DNA of 50,844 bases from Actinomycetota bacterium (GTDB lineage: Bacteria > Actinomycetota > Acidimicrobiia > Acidimicrobiales > Ilumatobacteraceae). Position numbers and translations under genes: made by a program. The stretch lies in the NCBI GenBank assembly GCA_009701715.1, contig WLJO01000015.1:1-50844 (forward strand), given 5' to 3'. A model generated the notes under the pieces. It was not told where the DNA came from and ran no database searches. It saw only the letters and a program-made list of their open reading frames with translations. The stretch's first letter is position 1. Every line of letters starts with the position of its first letter. Positions 9,924 through 21,111 of this stretch are shown here, piece by piece.

Positions 9924-10355
9924 TCAGTGACCGGGACGAACCCCGCCGCTCTGTCCGTCAACGCCACCGGCGGCGTTGATCCGGGCGTGAGCACGGCGAA
10001 GGGCCGCCTCTGCCTCGGCGTCGTGCCCCTGACGCATCGTCTCCTCCGCACGTTCCATGGCGCGACGCGCGCGATCCCGGTCGATCTCGCTCGCGAGTTC
10101 GGCGAGGTCCGACAGGATGGACACACGGTTGTTGCTCACCTCGACGAAACCGCCGTGGACAGCAAGATCCTGCACGCCACCGTCGGTGGTGTAGATCTTG
10201 GTGACGCACTCCACGATTGCCCCGAGAAATGGGGCGTGGTTCGCTTGGAAGGCGATATCCCCGACGCCGAGAGTGCGCGTGAGCACCATCGTTGCCTCGC
10301 CGGAAAAGATGACCTTCTCCGGCGACACGACCTCAACGTGCATCGACTCTGACAT
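9924..10355 (-). CDS. atpC: ATP synthase epsilon subunit
   Basis: 143 aa. The N-terminal beta-sandwich is clear (MHVEVVSPEKVIFSGEA, NHAPFLGAI, VHGGFVEV), followed by a C-terminal helical hairpin from about residue 85 and a Gly-rich tail. It is the central-stalk subunit of F1 that couples rotation to catalysis and can inhibit hydrolysis. It is the last gene of the operon, 2 bp after atpD, and ends 12 bp from the convergent membrane-protein gene. Confidence 0.96.
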   Translation of the reverse strand: MSESMHVEVVSPEKVIFSGEATMVLTRTLGVGDIAFQANHAPFLGAIVECVTKIYTTDGGVQDLAVHGGFVEVSNNRVSILSDLAELASEIDRDRARRAMERAEETMRQGHDAEAEAALRRAHARINAAGGVDGQSGGVRPGH

Positions 10356-10357
10356 GC

Positions 10358-11836
<1,479 letters not shown>

Positions 11837-12811
11837 TTACCGGGAGGCCGGTTGGGCAACGGCGTCAAGATCGACGTACGGGACGTGCGGGTTCTTGTCG
11901 CCGCTGAGGGCCTCGGCACCACTGACGATCTCCATGATCTCGGTGGTGATGGAGTCCTGACGGGCGCGGTTCATCACGCGCGACAGGTTCTTGATGAGTT
12001 CCTCGGCATTGTCGGTTGCCGACTTCATGGCTCGCTGGCGGAAGGCGTGCTCGCTTGCTGCAGCGTTGAGCAGGGCCGCGTAGACGCGGGCCTCGACGTA
12101 ACGCGGCATGAGGGTCTCGAGGATGGCACTCGGGTCGGGCTCGAACTCGTAGGACGCTGCGGATCCAGCGTGATCGCCGTCCGCGCCATGCGTGCCGTCC
12201 GCGCCATGCGTGCTCACGAGCTCGCGATCAAGCGGAACGAGCGGGCGACGCACCACTTCCTGCGAACCGGCACTGATGAAACGGGTGTAGACGAGCTCGA
12301 CCGAGTCCACTTCGCCGTCGAGGAAGCGGCGAACCACGTCCTGGCCGATGACCTTGGCGTTCAGGTACGACGGATTGTCGGTGAAACCGTTGTAGATCGT
12401 GGTGATCTTGTATCCACGGAAACGGAAGTACATCTCGGCCTTGCGACCGATCGCGATGATGGAGTAGTCCAGGCCAGCGAGCACATCTGCCTTGATCTCG
12501 CCCTCCGTGGCACGCAACACGCCAGTGTTGTAGCCACCGCACAGACCGCGATCCGCCGTCATGACGACGTAACACTTGGTGCGTACCTCGGCTCGACCCT
12601 CGAGGATGGGGGTGCGGGCCTCGCCGCCGGCGGCGGCGAGGTGCTTGACGACCTCGGTGATCTGGTCGCTATACGGCACCGCGGCATGGACTCGCTGCTG
12701 CGCCTTGACGATTCGGGACGCCGCAATGAGTTCCATGGCGCGAGTGATCTTCTTCGTTGCCTGGATGCTACGAATGCGTCCCCGAAGAATTCTCTCCTGT
12801 CCACCGGCCAT
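11837..12811 (-). CDS. atpG: ATP synthase gamma subunit with a duplicated insertion
   Basis: 324 aa, longer than the usual 285-305. The N-terminal coiled-coil helix (RIRSIQATKKITRAMELIAASR), the ADRGLCGGYN Rossmann segment and the C-terminal helix (ASEHAFRQRAMKSATDNAEELI) are intact, so it should be functional as the rotor shaft. Residues 201-212 are two copies of THGADG, coded by an exact 18-bp tandem duplication, within a Gly/Asp/His-rich insertion before the YEFEPDPSAILE strand. It lies between atpA (10 bp upstream) and atpD. Confidence 0.96.
   Translation of the reverse strand: MAGGQERILRGRIRSIQATKKITRAMELIAASRIVKAQQRVHAAVPYSDQITEVVKHLAAAGGEARTPILEGRAEVRTKCYVVMTADRGLCGGYNTGVLRATEGEIKADVLAGLDYSIIAIGRKAEMYFRFRGYKITTIYNGFTDNPSYLNAKVIGQDVVRRFLDGEVDSVELVYTRFISAGSQEVVRRPLVPLDRELVSTHGADGTHGADGDHAGSAASYEFEPDPSAILETLMPRYVEARVYAALLNAAASEHAFRQRAMKSATDNAEELIKNLSRVMNRARQDSITTEIMEIVSGAEALSGDKNPHVPYVDLDAVAQPASR
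12176..12211 (-). repeat. Perfect 18-bp tandem duplication in atpG
   Basis: Two identical 18-bp copies, 12176-12193 and 12194-12211, keep the frame and encode THGADG twice. It lies in a loop region of gamma, so it adds length without disturbing the coiled coil. Confidence 0.9.
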
Positions 12812-12821
12812 CGAGTTCTAC

Positions 12822-14414
12822 CTACTCCGTCGCAAGAGTCTTGTCCGAGTGAGCCTCGCCCAGTTCGCCAGCAGACGTGGCGGTGGGATCGGCAGCACGG
12901 CCGAGTGCGGCGCCGCTCTGGAACTGGTCCTTGAACGACTTCACGACATCGGCAAGGGCGTCCGGGACTCCCTTGGCCTTGATCTCCGCGAGGAGACCGG
13001 CGTGGCGGGAGCGCACGTAGTCGAGCAATTCGCTCTCGAAGCGACGCACGTCGGAGACTGCCTCGTCATCGAGGTAGCCACGGGTTCCGGCGAAGATCGA
13101 GACGACCTGCTCCTCAACCGACATCGGGCTGTTGAGCGGCTGCTTCAACAGTTCGACGAGGCGGTAACCGCGCTCAAGCTGTGCCTTGGAGATGGCGTCG
13201 AGTTCCGAACCGAACGTTGCGAAAGCCTCGAGCTCGCGGAACTGCGCGAGGTCGAGCTTCAGGGTGCCGGAGACGGCCTTCATGGCCTTGATCTGCGCAG
13301 CACCACCCACGCGGGACACCGAGATGCCCACGTCGACGGCCGGACGCACACCGGATTTGAACAGTGAGTCCTGCAGGTACACCTGACCGTCGGTGATCGA
13401 GATCACGTTGGTGGGAATGTATGCGGACACGTCACCGGCTTTGGTCTCGATGACCGGGAGGGCCGTGAGCGAACCGGCGCCGTTCTCGTCGCTCAGCTTG
13501 GCTGCGCGCTCAAGCAAGCGGCTGTGTAGGTAGAACACGTCGCCGGGATACGCCTCACGGCCCGGCGGGCGACGCAGCAGCAGCGACATCTGGCGGTAGG
13601 CCTCGGCCTGCTTGGAGAGGTCGTCGTACACCACAAGGGCGTGCTCGCCGTTCTCCATCCAGTGCTGGCCCATGGCACAGCCGGCGTACGGAGCGAGGTA
13701 CTTGAAGGGGGCCGAGTCGGACGCGGGGGCCACCACGACGACCGTGTAGTCCATCGCGCCTGCCTGGCGCAGGACCTCCACTGTTTGGGCAACCGTGGAG
13801 CCCTTCTGGCCGATGGCGACGTAGATGCACTTCACGCTCTGACCGCGCTGGTTCAGGATCGTGTCGATGGCAACCGTGGTCTTGCCGGTCTTGCGGTCAC
13901 CGATGATGAGTTCGCGCTGGCCACGACCGATCGGGGTCATGGCATCGATGGCCTTGATACCCGTTTGCATCGGCTCGTGCACGGGCTTGCGTCCCATGAT
14001 GCCGGGGGCCTGGATCTCCATGCGGCGGGACTGGGTGCCCACGAGGGGTCCCTTGCCGTCGATGGGCTCACCGAGGGCATTCACCACACGCCCCAACACG
14101 CCATCACCGACGGGCACGGACAGGATCCGGCCGGTGGCCTTGACTGTCTGGCCCTCTTCGATGTGGAAACCCTCGCCGAGCACGACCACGCCGATCGACG
14201 CCTCGTCGAGGTTGAGGGCGAGGCCAATCGTCCCGTCCTCGAACTCCAGGAGTTCGTTCACGGCGCAGTCCGGCAGACCGGATACACGGGCGATGCCGTC
14301 TCCGACCTCGGTGACTCGCCCGACGGTGCGGGCCTCAAACGAGGCTTCGAAGCCGTCCAGGTTCTTCTTGAGTGCGGCGGCGATGTCGCCGGCGCTGAAC
14401 GTGAGCTCTGCCAT
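12822..14414 (-). CDS. atpA: ATP synthase alpha subunit
   Basis: 530 aa. It has the N-terminal beta-barrel with [10 protein letters not shown], the P-loop GDRKTGKT, the [10 protein letters not shown] segment and the [10 protein letters not shown] arginine-finger region preceded by [10 protein letters not shown]. It is the non-catalytic nucleotide-binding partner of beta in F1. The C-terminus ends in an acidic Ala/Gly-rich tail. It is in the standard position between atpH (14 bp upstream) and atpG. Confidence 0.98.
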   Translation of the reverse strand: MAELTFSAGDIAAALKKNLDGFEASFEARTVGRVTEVGDGIARVSGLPDCAVNELLEFEDGTIGLALNLDEASIGVVVLGEGFHIEEGQTVKATGRILSVPVGDGVLGRVVNALGEPIDGKGPLVGTQSRRMEIQAPGIMGRKPVHEPMQTGIKAIDAMTPIGRGQRELIIGDRKTGKTTVAIDTILNQRGQSVKCIYVAIGQKGSTVAQTVEVLRQAGAMDYTVVVVAPASDSAPFKYLAPYAGCAMGQHWMENGEHALVVYDDLSKQAEAYRQMSLLLRRPPGREAYPGDVFYLHSRLLERAAKLSDENGAGSLTALPVIETKAGDVSAYIPTNVISITDGQVYLQDSLFKSGVRPAVDVGISVSRVGGAAQIKAMKAVSGTLKLDLAQFRELEAFATFGSELDAISKAQLERGYRLVELLKQPLNSPMSVEEQVVSIFAGTRGYLDDEAVSDVRRFESELLDYVRSRHAGLLAEIKAKGVPDALADVVKSFKDQFQSGAALGRAADPTATSAGELGEAHSDKTLATE

Positions 14415-14428
14415 ACAGATGTGTCCTT

Positions 14429-14956
14429 CTAGAGCCGAGACTTGAGTTGTTCGATGCGGCTGCGGACGCTTCCGTCGATCACGGTGTCGCCAATAGTGGC
14501 GACGACACCGCCGATCACGGACGGGTCCACCACGACCTTGAGATTGACGCTCTTGCCGGTCGCCGCTGCGAGGGCGGCTGCGAGCCGACTCTCCTGTTCA
14601 CCGGTGAGCGGGACTGCGGTACGAACTTCTGCGAGTTCGAGGTTCTTGGCGCTCGAGGCCCGCGCAACAAGGCTGTCGACAATTGCCGGCAGGTCACGTC
14701 CGCGGCCCGAACCCACCACCATGCTCACGAGTTGAACCGTCGTCGGCGACGCACTGCCGCCCACGAGGTCCTCGACGATTGATTGACGGCGACTGGCCGG
14801 GATCTGTTCGTCGGTGAGCGAGTTGCGCAATGCCTCACTGCCCTCGAGTGCACGGGCGAAGCGATACAACTCGTCCTCGACAGTGTCGAGCGTGCCTTCG
14901 GCACGCGCGATCTCGAACAGAGCGCGTGCGTAACCGTCGATGCGCTGATCGGTCAT
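14429..14956 (-). CDS. atpH: ATP synthase delta subunit
   Basis: 175 aa, of the short stand-alone type rather than the b-delta fusion known from mycobacteria. The N-terminal helical domain ([14 protein letters not shown]) and the C-terminal [20 protein letters not shown] segment are typical. It joins the peripheral stalk to the top of F1. The start overlaps the stop of the b' gene as ATGA, so translation is probably coupled. Confidence 0.95.
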   Translation of the reverse strand: MTDQRIDGYARALFEIARAEGTLDTVEDELYRFARALEGSEALRNSLTDEQIPASRRQSIVEDLVGGSASPTTVQLVSMVVGSGRGRDLPAIVDSLVARASSAKNLELAEVRTAVPLTGEQESRLAAALAAATGKSVNLKVVVDPSVIGGVVATIGDTVIDGSVRSRIEQLKSRL

Positions 14957-15492
14957 CGGCCTGCCCCCACTCTCACAATGAAGTTCTCGATCAATTCCTG
15001 GTGCGTGGCCGCATCAAGCGAACCGCTCACCACGTGGTCGACGGCTGCGATGGACAGTCGGGCAACCTCGGCACGAAGCTCATCTCCGATGCGACCGGAG
15101 GCCGCGACGTTGTCCGCTACTGCCTTGGTCTCCAGATCGACAATCTCGACCTCGAGTCGTGCACGACCATCAACGAGAAGTTGCTGTGCCTGTGTGTCGG
15201 CCTCGGCGAGCAGACGGGCCCGCTCAGACCCGATGTCACCTTTGGCCTCGCGAATCCGGATTGCCTCTGCCTGTGCCGAACTCATCGCGTTGGCAGCGTC
15301 GTCCAGTTGCTTCTGGATGCGCGCCGTACGGTCGGACATCCCTTTCTTCAGCGTCGGTCCTGCGAGCTTGAACAGCAGGGCGAACACGAAGATCGATGCG
15401 GCACCACCGAAGTAGATCTCGTAGCCCTCCGGCCAGATCCATGAGTGGGTACGTGTCGGATCCTCGGTCGCCAACAAGATCATGACGTTCAC
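14953..15492 (-). CDS. atpF: ATP synthase second b-type (b') stator subunit
   Basis: 179 aa. One membrane helix (about residues 28-46, GGAASIFVFALLFKLAG) is followed by a long charged, Ala-rich helix that should form a coiled coil with the other b subunit. GTG start at 15492 overlaps the upstream stop as GTGA; an in-frame ATG lies three codons later at 15483. It differs clearly from the 206-aa b subunit before it, so the stator is probably a b/b' heterodimer. There is no fused delta domain. Assignment of which copy is 'b' and which 'b-prime' is arbitrary. Confidence 0.9.
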   Translation of the reverse strand: MNVMILLATEDPTRTHSWIWPEGYEIYFGGAASIFVFALLFKLAGPTLKKGMSDRTARIQKQLDDAANAMSSAQAEAIRIREAKGDIGSERARLLAEADTQAQQLLVDGRARLEVEIVDLETKAVADNVAASGRIGDELRAEVARLSIAAVDHVVSGSLDAATHQELIENFIVRVGAGR

Positions 15493-16109
15493 GAATTCAC
15501 CCCCGAGCGCATTGCCTCGGCGACTGCGCGTTGCACCGTGGCCGGATCCGGACGCTTCCCGAGCGTCAATTCTGTCGCACGTTCTGCCACAGATCCGACG
15601 GCCGCCTCGATGCTCTGACGGGCAGCAGCCATCGCTGCATCCGTCTCGGCAACCGCGGCTGCCTTGCGCACGGCAATGCGAGCGTTGGCCTCGGCGATGC
15701 GAGCGGTGCGCTCGGTCTCCAGTGTCTGGCGGGCCACGTCGATCCGTCCGGCTGCCTCGGCCTTCACTGAAGCGAGCGCGGACTGATACTCCGCAACTTC
15801 ACTTTCGGCGGCGGCTCGCGTGGATTCGGCGGTTTCGTGATCGCTGCGGATCTTGCCGTACCGCGCGTTCATCCCCTTCTTGAGTCGGGGGAACAGAAAC
15901 AGTCGCATGAGGAGCGCGAACACAACGAACGCCCCGAGAGCCCAGATCAATTCATATTTCTCGGGCGCGATCGGGCTCGGCCCCGACTTCTCGGGGACAG
16001 CGGCCTCGGCGGTATTGCCCGGGGCGGGCACGGTCGCGGTCGACTCCTCGGCTGAAAAGACGACCCGGAACCCGCCCGCACCCAGATGGGCGACGGTAGC
16101 GGTGTGCAC
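15489..16109 (-). CDS. atpF: ATP synthase first b-type stator subunit
   Basis: 206 aa, GTG start with an AAGGAG SD about 6 nt upstream, next to the atpE stop. The N-terminus carries about 48 extra polar, Pro/Ala-rich residues before the membrane helix (about 52-72, LIWALGAFVVFALLMRLFLF). After it come LKKGMNARY and a long Ala/Glu/Arg coiled-coil helix. It forms half of the peripheral stalk. The same LKKGM motif follows the membrane helix in the second b gene, which points to an old duplication. Confidence 0.93.
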   Translation of the reverse strand: MHTATVAHLGAGGFRVVFSAEESTATVPAPGNTAEAAVPEKSGPSPIAPEKYELIWALGAFVVFALLMRLFLFPRLKKGMNARYGKIRSDHETAESTRAAAESEVAEYQSALASVKAEAAGRIDVARQTLETERTARIAEANARIAVRKAAAVAETDAAMAAARQSIEAAVGSVAERATELTLGKRPDPATVQRAVAEAMRSGVNS

Positions 16110-16117
16110 GGTGCTCC

Positions 16118-17222
<1,105 letters not shown>

Positions 17223-17234
17223 TTCGCGGGTACC

Positions 17235-17675
17235 TCAGTTGCGCTTTGTGGGCTTCAAACCCGGGTAGGCAAGAGACATGGAAACGAATCGGAGCTCCCA
17301 GATGAGGAGCCCGAGGTGGGTGACAATGATGCTGGTTCCGAGGGCCGGAAGTGAAACCCAGCCCATCTTGTGCACGAGAAAGACTGCGAAGAAGATGATG
17401 CCGAGCCGCATGAGGTAACCGAACAGGACAGCACCCATGAGCACGGCCAGCGAGATCCGCGAGGTCCAGGCGATAATGCCGGCCGACAGCGCGAAGTTGA
17501 ACATCACGAGCGCAATGGCGAACGCCGAGGACAGGGCGCCGGACCCTCCCCAGATGGCAGCACAGACGCCGACGAGTACCGGGGCGCCCCAGACGCCACG
17601 CCGGAGCATGTCCCGGGTGACTTCAACCTCGGGCGCGGGGCCGTCGAGGCGGGTTGCGAACGGGGTTGCAGTCAT
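17235..17675 (-). CDS. atpI: ATP synthase protein I-like membrane protein
   Basis: 146 aa from ATG 17675 (MTATPFATRLDG). The 1-bp stop/start overlap with the upstream gene (TGATG) fixes the start. Four membrane helices lie at about 38-55, 60-80, 84-110 and 118-135, with a short cytoplasmic N-terminus. AtpI proteins assist c-ring assembly or ion supply in other bacteria. The assignment rests mainly on position directly before atpB and on topology, as the family is weakly conserved. Confidence 0.8.
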   Translation of the reverse strand: MTATPFATRLDGPAPEVEVTRDMLRRGVWGAPVLVGVCAAIWGGSGALSSAFAIALVMFNFALSAGIIAWTSRISLAVLMGAVLFGYLMRLGIIFFAVFLVHKMGWVSLPALGTSIIVTHLGLLIWELRFVSMSLAYPGLKPTKRN

Positions 17676-17965
17676 CACGAGTGCTCGTCCACCCGCGCCA
17701 CGCTCGTCGTTGCGGATGCCCGGCGGGCGGCAGCGTGCCGATCCATCTCCGAGCCATAGCCGTACCAAGCCTTGGCGAACGTCCCGACGATGCCCACGGC
17801 GGTGCAGGCCAAGGTGATCCATGGGGTGGTTCCCAACCAATGATCGAGCCCGAACCCGATGAAGAAGAGGACCAGCACTGCCCCGGCCATCTCGATCCCA
17901 TTGGCAACGCCACTGCCCATTGGCTCGACCGGGCGAGGGTTTCGTGTCAGGGGAAGGAGTTTCAT
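17675..17965 (-). CDS. Small AtpZ/AtpQ-like membrane protein
   Basis: 96 aa from ATG 17965 (MKLLPLTRNP); an internal ATG at 17920 is also possible. It has two membrane helices: GIEMAGAVLVLFFIGFGLDHWLG and a second around WITLACTAVGIVGTFAK. The sequence GxDxWLGTxP with the following ALIG-type helix is characteristic of AtpZ/F0F1-associated subunit proteins. A basic, polar tail ends the protein. It is probably the first gene of the ATP synthase operon and is translationally coupled to atpI. No SD is evident. Confidence 0.75.
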   Translation of the reverse strand: MKLLPLTRNPRPVEPMGSGVANGIEMAGAVLVLFFIGFGLDHWLGTTPWITLACTAVGIVGTFAKAWYGYGSEMDRHAAARRASATTSVARVDEHS

Positions 17966-18002
17966 GGTCGAAAAAGGGCACAGAAGGACTTCGTGCTTGC
18001 AT

Positions 18003-19175
18003 TCACAATCTAGCCGAGCCACTGCTCATCGGCAAATCCTCCGGGGACTCGCCATCAGCACCCGGCCCCCGGCCCCGCCGCCATCGCGGCCGGAACGCCG
18101 TGTAGAGCGCCAACGCGAGCGCGGCCAACCCGATCGGAACCCAGATGCTCCCGATTCGCGTAAACGCTGGATAGAGCACAAAACCAGAGAGCAGCGCTGT
18201 CCACGCCCACAGGATGAGCACCGCCCGCTTCTGGCCGTGCCCCAGTCGCATGAGGCGATGGTGCAAGTGGCCCTTGTCCGCCACGGCGAGGCCCTGGCGG
18301 CGGGTGGCCCGCCGAACGATCGCGAACAACATGTCGAAGATCGGCACGCCGAGGATGACCAGCGGGATAACGAGCGGGGCAAAGAAAAAGTAGGTCTGAC
18401 CGCGGAAGCGCTGCACATTGGGATCGGCGCGACCACCCACCACGCTCGTTGACACCGCCATCAGCGCGCCGAGGAAAAGGGCCCCGCCGTCGCCCATGAA
18501 GATCTTGGCCGGATTGAAGTTGTGCGGCAGGAAGCCCACACACACGCCGGCAGCGATCACCGCAACGAGCGGACCGATGTTCTGGGGTCCAAGCAGGTTG
18601 AGGTGGTCGAGTCGCCTGCTGTAGATGAAGAAGGCGAGGGCGGCGATCGCCACGATGCCCGCCGCCAGACCGTCGAGCCCGTCGATGAGGTTGATCGCAT
18701 TCGTCAGGCCGAGCAGCCAGAGCACCGTGATGAGCGGCACCCAGTTCTGGCCGAGCAAGAACACGTCCATGAACGGCACGCGGAAGTAATACATGTTCAC
18801 GCCGAAAATGACGAAAACAACTGCTCCCAGCACGATCCCGGTCACCTTGGCCGGTGCGGAGATCTCCTTGATGTCGTCAACGAGACCGACGAGGAACACC
18901 ACACCACACCCGACGAGCAGACCCAGCGCTTCGGAGTTGCCCGCGAATATCGATCGGAACGAACCCATCGCCCACGCAGCAGCCATCGCGGCGAGGAACC
19001 CGAGGAACATGGCGATACCGCCGACATCGGGGGTGGCTTTGGTGTGCACCCGGCGGGCATCCGGTTCGACGACCCAACCAACCCGCCGCGCGAACCTCTC
19101 GACCAGTGGTGTTGCAACAAAGGTGACGGTTGCGGCGACGCCGGCGACTGAGACGTATCTAGAGGCGCCGATCAT
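18003..19175 (-). CDS. wecA: Undecaprenyl-phosphate N-acetylhexosamine-1-phosphate transferase (WecA/Rfe-like)
   Basis: 390 aa with about 11 membrane helices. The MraY/WecA motifs are present: PDARRVHTK and PDVGGIAM near the N-terminus, VGLVDD (metal site), NAINLIDGLDGLAAG, NPAKIFMGDGGALFLG and the late HLHHRLMRLGH. It transfers a sugar-1-phosphate from a UDP-sugar to the lipid carrier, starting synthesis of cell-wall polymers such as arabinogalactan-type linkers or other glycans. A wecA gene just upstream of atpI is a known actinobacterial arrangement (rfe in mycobacteria). Confidence 0.9.
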   Translation of the reverse strand: MIGASRYVSVAGVAATVTFVATPLVERFARRVGWVVEPDARRVHTKATPDVGGIAMFLGFLAAMAAAWAMGSFRSIFAGNSEALGLLVGCGVVFLVGLVDDIKEISAPAKVTGIVLGAVVFVIFGVNMYYFRVPFMDVFLLGQNWVPLITVLWLLGLTNAINLIDGLDGLAAGIVAIAALAFFIYSRRLDHLNLLGPQNIGPLVAVIAAGVCVGFLPHNFNPAKIFMGDGGALFLGALMAVSTSVVGGRADPNVQRFRGQTYFFFAPLVIPLVILGVPIFDMLFAIVRRATRRQGLAVADKGHLHHRLMRLGHGQKRAVLILWAWTALLSGFVLYPAFTRIGSIWVPIGLAALALALYTAFRPRWRRGRGPGADGESPEDLPMSSGSARL

Positions 19176-19182
19176 TGACCGC

Positions 19183-19188
19183 AGCGTA
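19183..19188 (-). promoter_or_regulatory. -10 TACGCT for the wecA gene
   Basis: TACGCT then 7 nt then ATG at 19175 on the minus strand, with no SD. It may also serve the downstream ATP synthase operon. The 113-bp gap to glyA shows no other clear element. Confidence 0.45.
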
Positions 19189-19288
19189 GTGAGCCGACCG
19201 CGTCCGGATGGACAGCCCGACCTCGTTACGCACTTTGGGCAAGGAAAACCCTCACCCGCGTGGGGAAAGTGCCGTCAGAACGCGGGGG

Positions 19289-20545
19289 TCAGACGCCGTT
19301 GGGATAGGCGGGGAAGGCGGCGCACATCTCGGCAACTTCGCCCTTGATCCGGGCGAGCGCCGATTCGTCGTTGCGCTGGCGAAGGGCCCGGGCGATGAAC
19401 TCCGCAATCCGGGGCATCTCGGGCTCGGTCATGCCCTGGGTGGTGACCGACGGGGTCCCGATCCGCACACCGCTCGTGACGAACGGGCTGCGCGGGTCGT
19501 TCGGGATGGCGTTCTTGTTCAGCGTGATCCCTGCGAGATCCAGCACGGCCTGGGCCTCCTTGCCGGTCAGGTCTGCGTCGAACGGGCGCAGGTCGACCAC
19601 CATGAGGTGGATGTCCGTACCACCGGACACGAGCCGGAAGCCCTGGTGAGCAAGTGCCTCGGCAAGCACCGAGGCGTTCTTCACGATCTGGGCCGCATAG
19701 GCCCCGAAGCTCGGGTGCATCGCCTCACGGAAGGCGACCGCCTTGCCGGCGATGACGTGCTCGAGCGGTCCGCCCTGCAGGCCGGGAAACATCGCTTTGT
19801 CGATTGCCGCTGCATGGGCAGCCTTCGTGAGCACGCAACCGCCGCGCGGGCCGCGAAGCGTCTTGTGCGTGGTGAAAGTGACCACGTCGGCGAGTTGCAC
19901 CGGGTCCGGGTGCTGGCCGCCCGCGATGAGCCCGGCGATGTGCGCTGCGTCGAACATCAGCAGCGCCCCTACCTCGTCCGCGATCGCCCGGAATGCAACC
20001 GGGTCGAGCCGACGCGGGTACGAGGTGGTACCGGCCACGATCATCTTGGGCCGGTGTTCGAGCGCGAGCTCCCGAACCTGATCCATGTCGATGCGCTCGT
20101 CACCGGGTGCCACCTTGTACGAGAAGAAGTTGTACAGACGACCGCTGAAGTTGACCGGCGACCCGTGGGTGAGGTGGCCGCCGTGATCGAGCGAGAGCCC
20201 CAGCACGGTGTCGCCCGGCTCGAGGAGGCCGAGGTACACGGCCATGTTTGCGTTCGCGCCCGAGTGCGGCTGCACGTTCGCGTGTTCCGCGCCGAACAGC
20301 GTGCGGACGCGGTCTATCGCCAGTTGCTCAATGTCGTCGACGATCTGGTTGCCGCCGTAGTACCGCTTGCGGGGATAGCCCTCGCTGTACTTGTTGGTAA
20401 GAACCGATCCGACAGCACGCATCACTGCGGGCGAGGTGAAGTTCTCGCTGGCGATCAACTGGAGGCCGCTGACCTGGCGCTCGACCTCGCGGTCGATGAG
20501 CGAGAACACGTCGAGGTCGGGGTCGATGTCGGAGGGGAACGGCAT
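19289..20545 (-). CDS. glyA: Serine hydroxymethyltransferase
   Basis: 418 aa, full length. N-terminal [18 protein letters not shown], the [15 protein letters not shown] substrate segment and the PLP-lysine motif [12 protein letters not shown] are all present. It interconverts serine and glycine using tetrahydrofolate, feeding one-carbon metabolism in the cytoplasm. It sits upstream of wecA on the same strand and downstream of rpiB (61 bp). Confidence 0.97.
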   Translation of the reverse strand: MPFPSDIDPDLDVFSLIDREVERQVSGLQLIASENFTSPAVMRAVGSVLTNKYSEGYPRKRYYGGNQIVDDIEQLAIDRVRTLFGAEHANVQPHSGANANMAVYLGLLEPGDTVLGLSLDHGGHLTHGSPVNFSGRLYNFFSYKVAPGDERIDMDQVRELALEHRPKMIVAGTTSYPRRLDPVAFRAIADEVGALLMFDAAHIAGLIAGGQHPDPVQLADVVTFTTHKTLRGPRGGCVLTKAAHAAAIDKAMFPGLQGGPLEHVIAGKAVAFREAMHPSFGAYAAQIVKNASVLAEALAHQGFRLVSGGTDIHLMVVDLRPFDADLTGKEAQAVLDLAGITLNKNAIPNDPRSPFVTSGVRIGTPSVTTQGMTEPEMPRIAEFIARALRQRNDESALARIKGEVAEMCAAFPAYPNGV

Positions 20546-20554
20546 ACGCGAACG

Positions 20555-20560
20555 AGCCTA
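20555..20560 (-). promoter_or_regulatory. -10 TAGGCT for glyA
   Basis: TAGGCT then 9 nt then ATG at 20545 on the minus strand, with no SD. It fits the leaderless pattern. No -35 recognised. Confidence 0.35.
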
Positions 20561-20606
20561 CGCAGGACCGGGCGGGGCGGAACGACCTGAAAGAAAAGTA
20601 ATGCGG

Positions 20607-21062
20607 CTAGTTGCCGGACTCCTCGGCCTCGATGGCCATCAACTGCTCGACACGCCGTTGGTGGCGACCGCCCTCGAAGGGGGTGGCGAGGAACAGGTCC
20701 ACGATCTCCTCCGCAAGGCCCTCGCCCACTACACGGGCTCCCATCGACAACACGTTCGCGTCGTTGTGCGACCGCGCCATCCGTGCTGTGTACAGGTCGT
20801 TGCACAGCGCGGCCCGGACGCCGTGCACCTTGTTCGCGGCCAGCTGTTCACCCTGCCCTGAGCCACCGAGCACGATGCCCAGATCAGCCTCGCCGTTCCG
20901 CACTGCCCGGCCCACAGCGGCGCAGTACGGCGGGTAGTCCACGCTCTCGGCTGAGTTGGTGCCGAGGTCGGTCACCTCGTGGCCGAGCCCCCGGAGCCGG
21001 GGGACGAGGTGCTGCTTCAGTTCGTATCCGGCGTGGTCGGCGCCGATCGCAATTCGGGTCAC
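20607..21062 (-). CDS. rpiB: Ribose-5-phosphate isomerase B
   Basis: 151 aa from GTG 21062 (reading [16 protein letters not shown]). This start is chosen because the domain begins immediately and the length matches the family (about 150). Motifs include [10 protein letters not shown], the phosphate-binding [12 protein letters not shown] and the DYPPYC loop with its conserved Cys. It interconverts ribose-5-phosphate and ribulose-5-phosphate in the pentose phosphate pathway. A longer reading would overlap the divergent thiolase-like gene and is rejected. Confidence 0.93.
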   Translation of the reverse strand: MTRIAIGADHAGYELKQHLVPRLRGLGHEVTDLGTNSAESVDYPPYCAAVGRAVRNGEADLGIVLGGSGQGEQLAANKVHGVRAALCNDLYTARMARSHNDANVLSMGARVVGEGLAEEIVDLFLATPFEGGRHQRRVEQLMAIEAEESGN

Positions 21063-21071
21063 GGGACAGTG

Positions 21072-21077
21072 AGTGTA
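21072..21077 (-). promoter_or_regulatory. -10 TACACT for rpiB
   Basis: TACACT then 9 nt then GTG at 21062 on the minus strand, with no SD. It is divergent from the element for the thiolase-like gene 22 bp away. Confidence 0.4.
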
Positions 21078-21098
21078 AGGACAAGCGGCCCGGGCACC

Positions 21099-21104
21099 TA
21101 ACCT
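21099..21104 (+). promoter_or_regulatory. -10 TAACCT for the thiolase-like gene
   Basis: TAACCT then 7 nt then GTG at 21112, with no SD. It fits the leaderless pattern of the window. Confidence 0.35.
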
Positions 21105-21111
21105 GCGGGGC

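Noticed and set aside
14953-16109. A frameshifted single atpF gene
   Set aside because: Both copies have their own membrane helix and full-length coiled coil, and the GTGA overlap is a normal coupling junction.
19176-19288. Rho-independent terminator after glyA
   Set aside because: There are GC-rich short complementary runs but no stem longer than about 5 bp and no U-tract.
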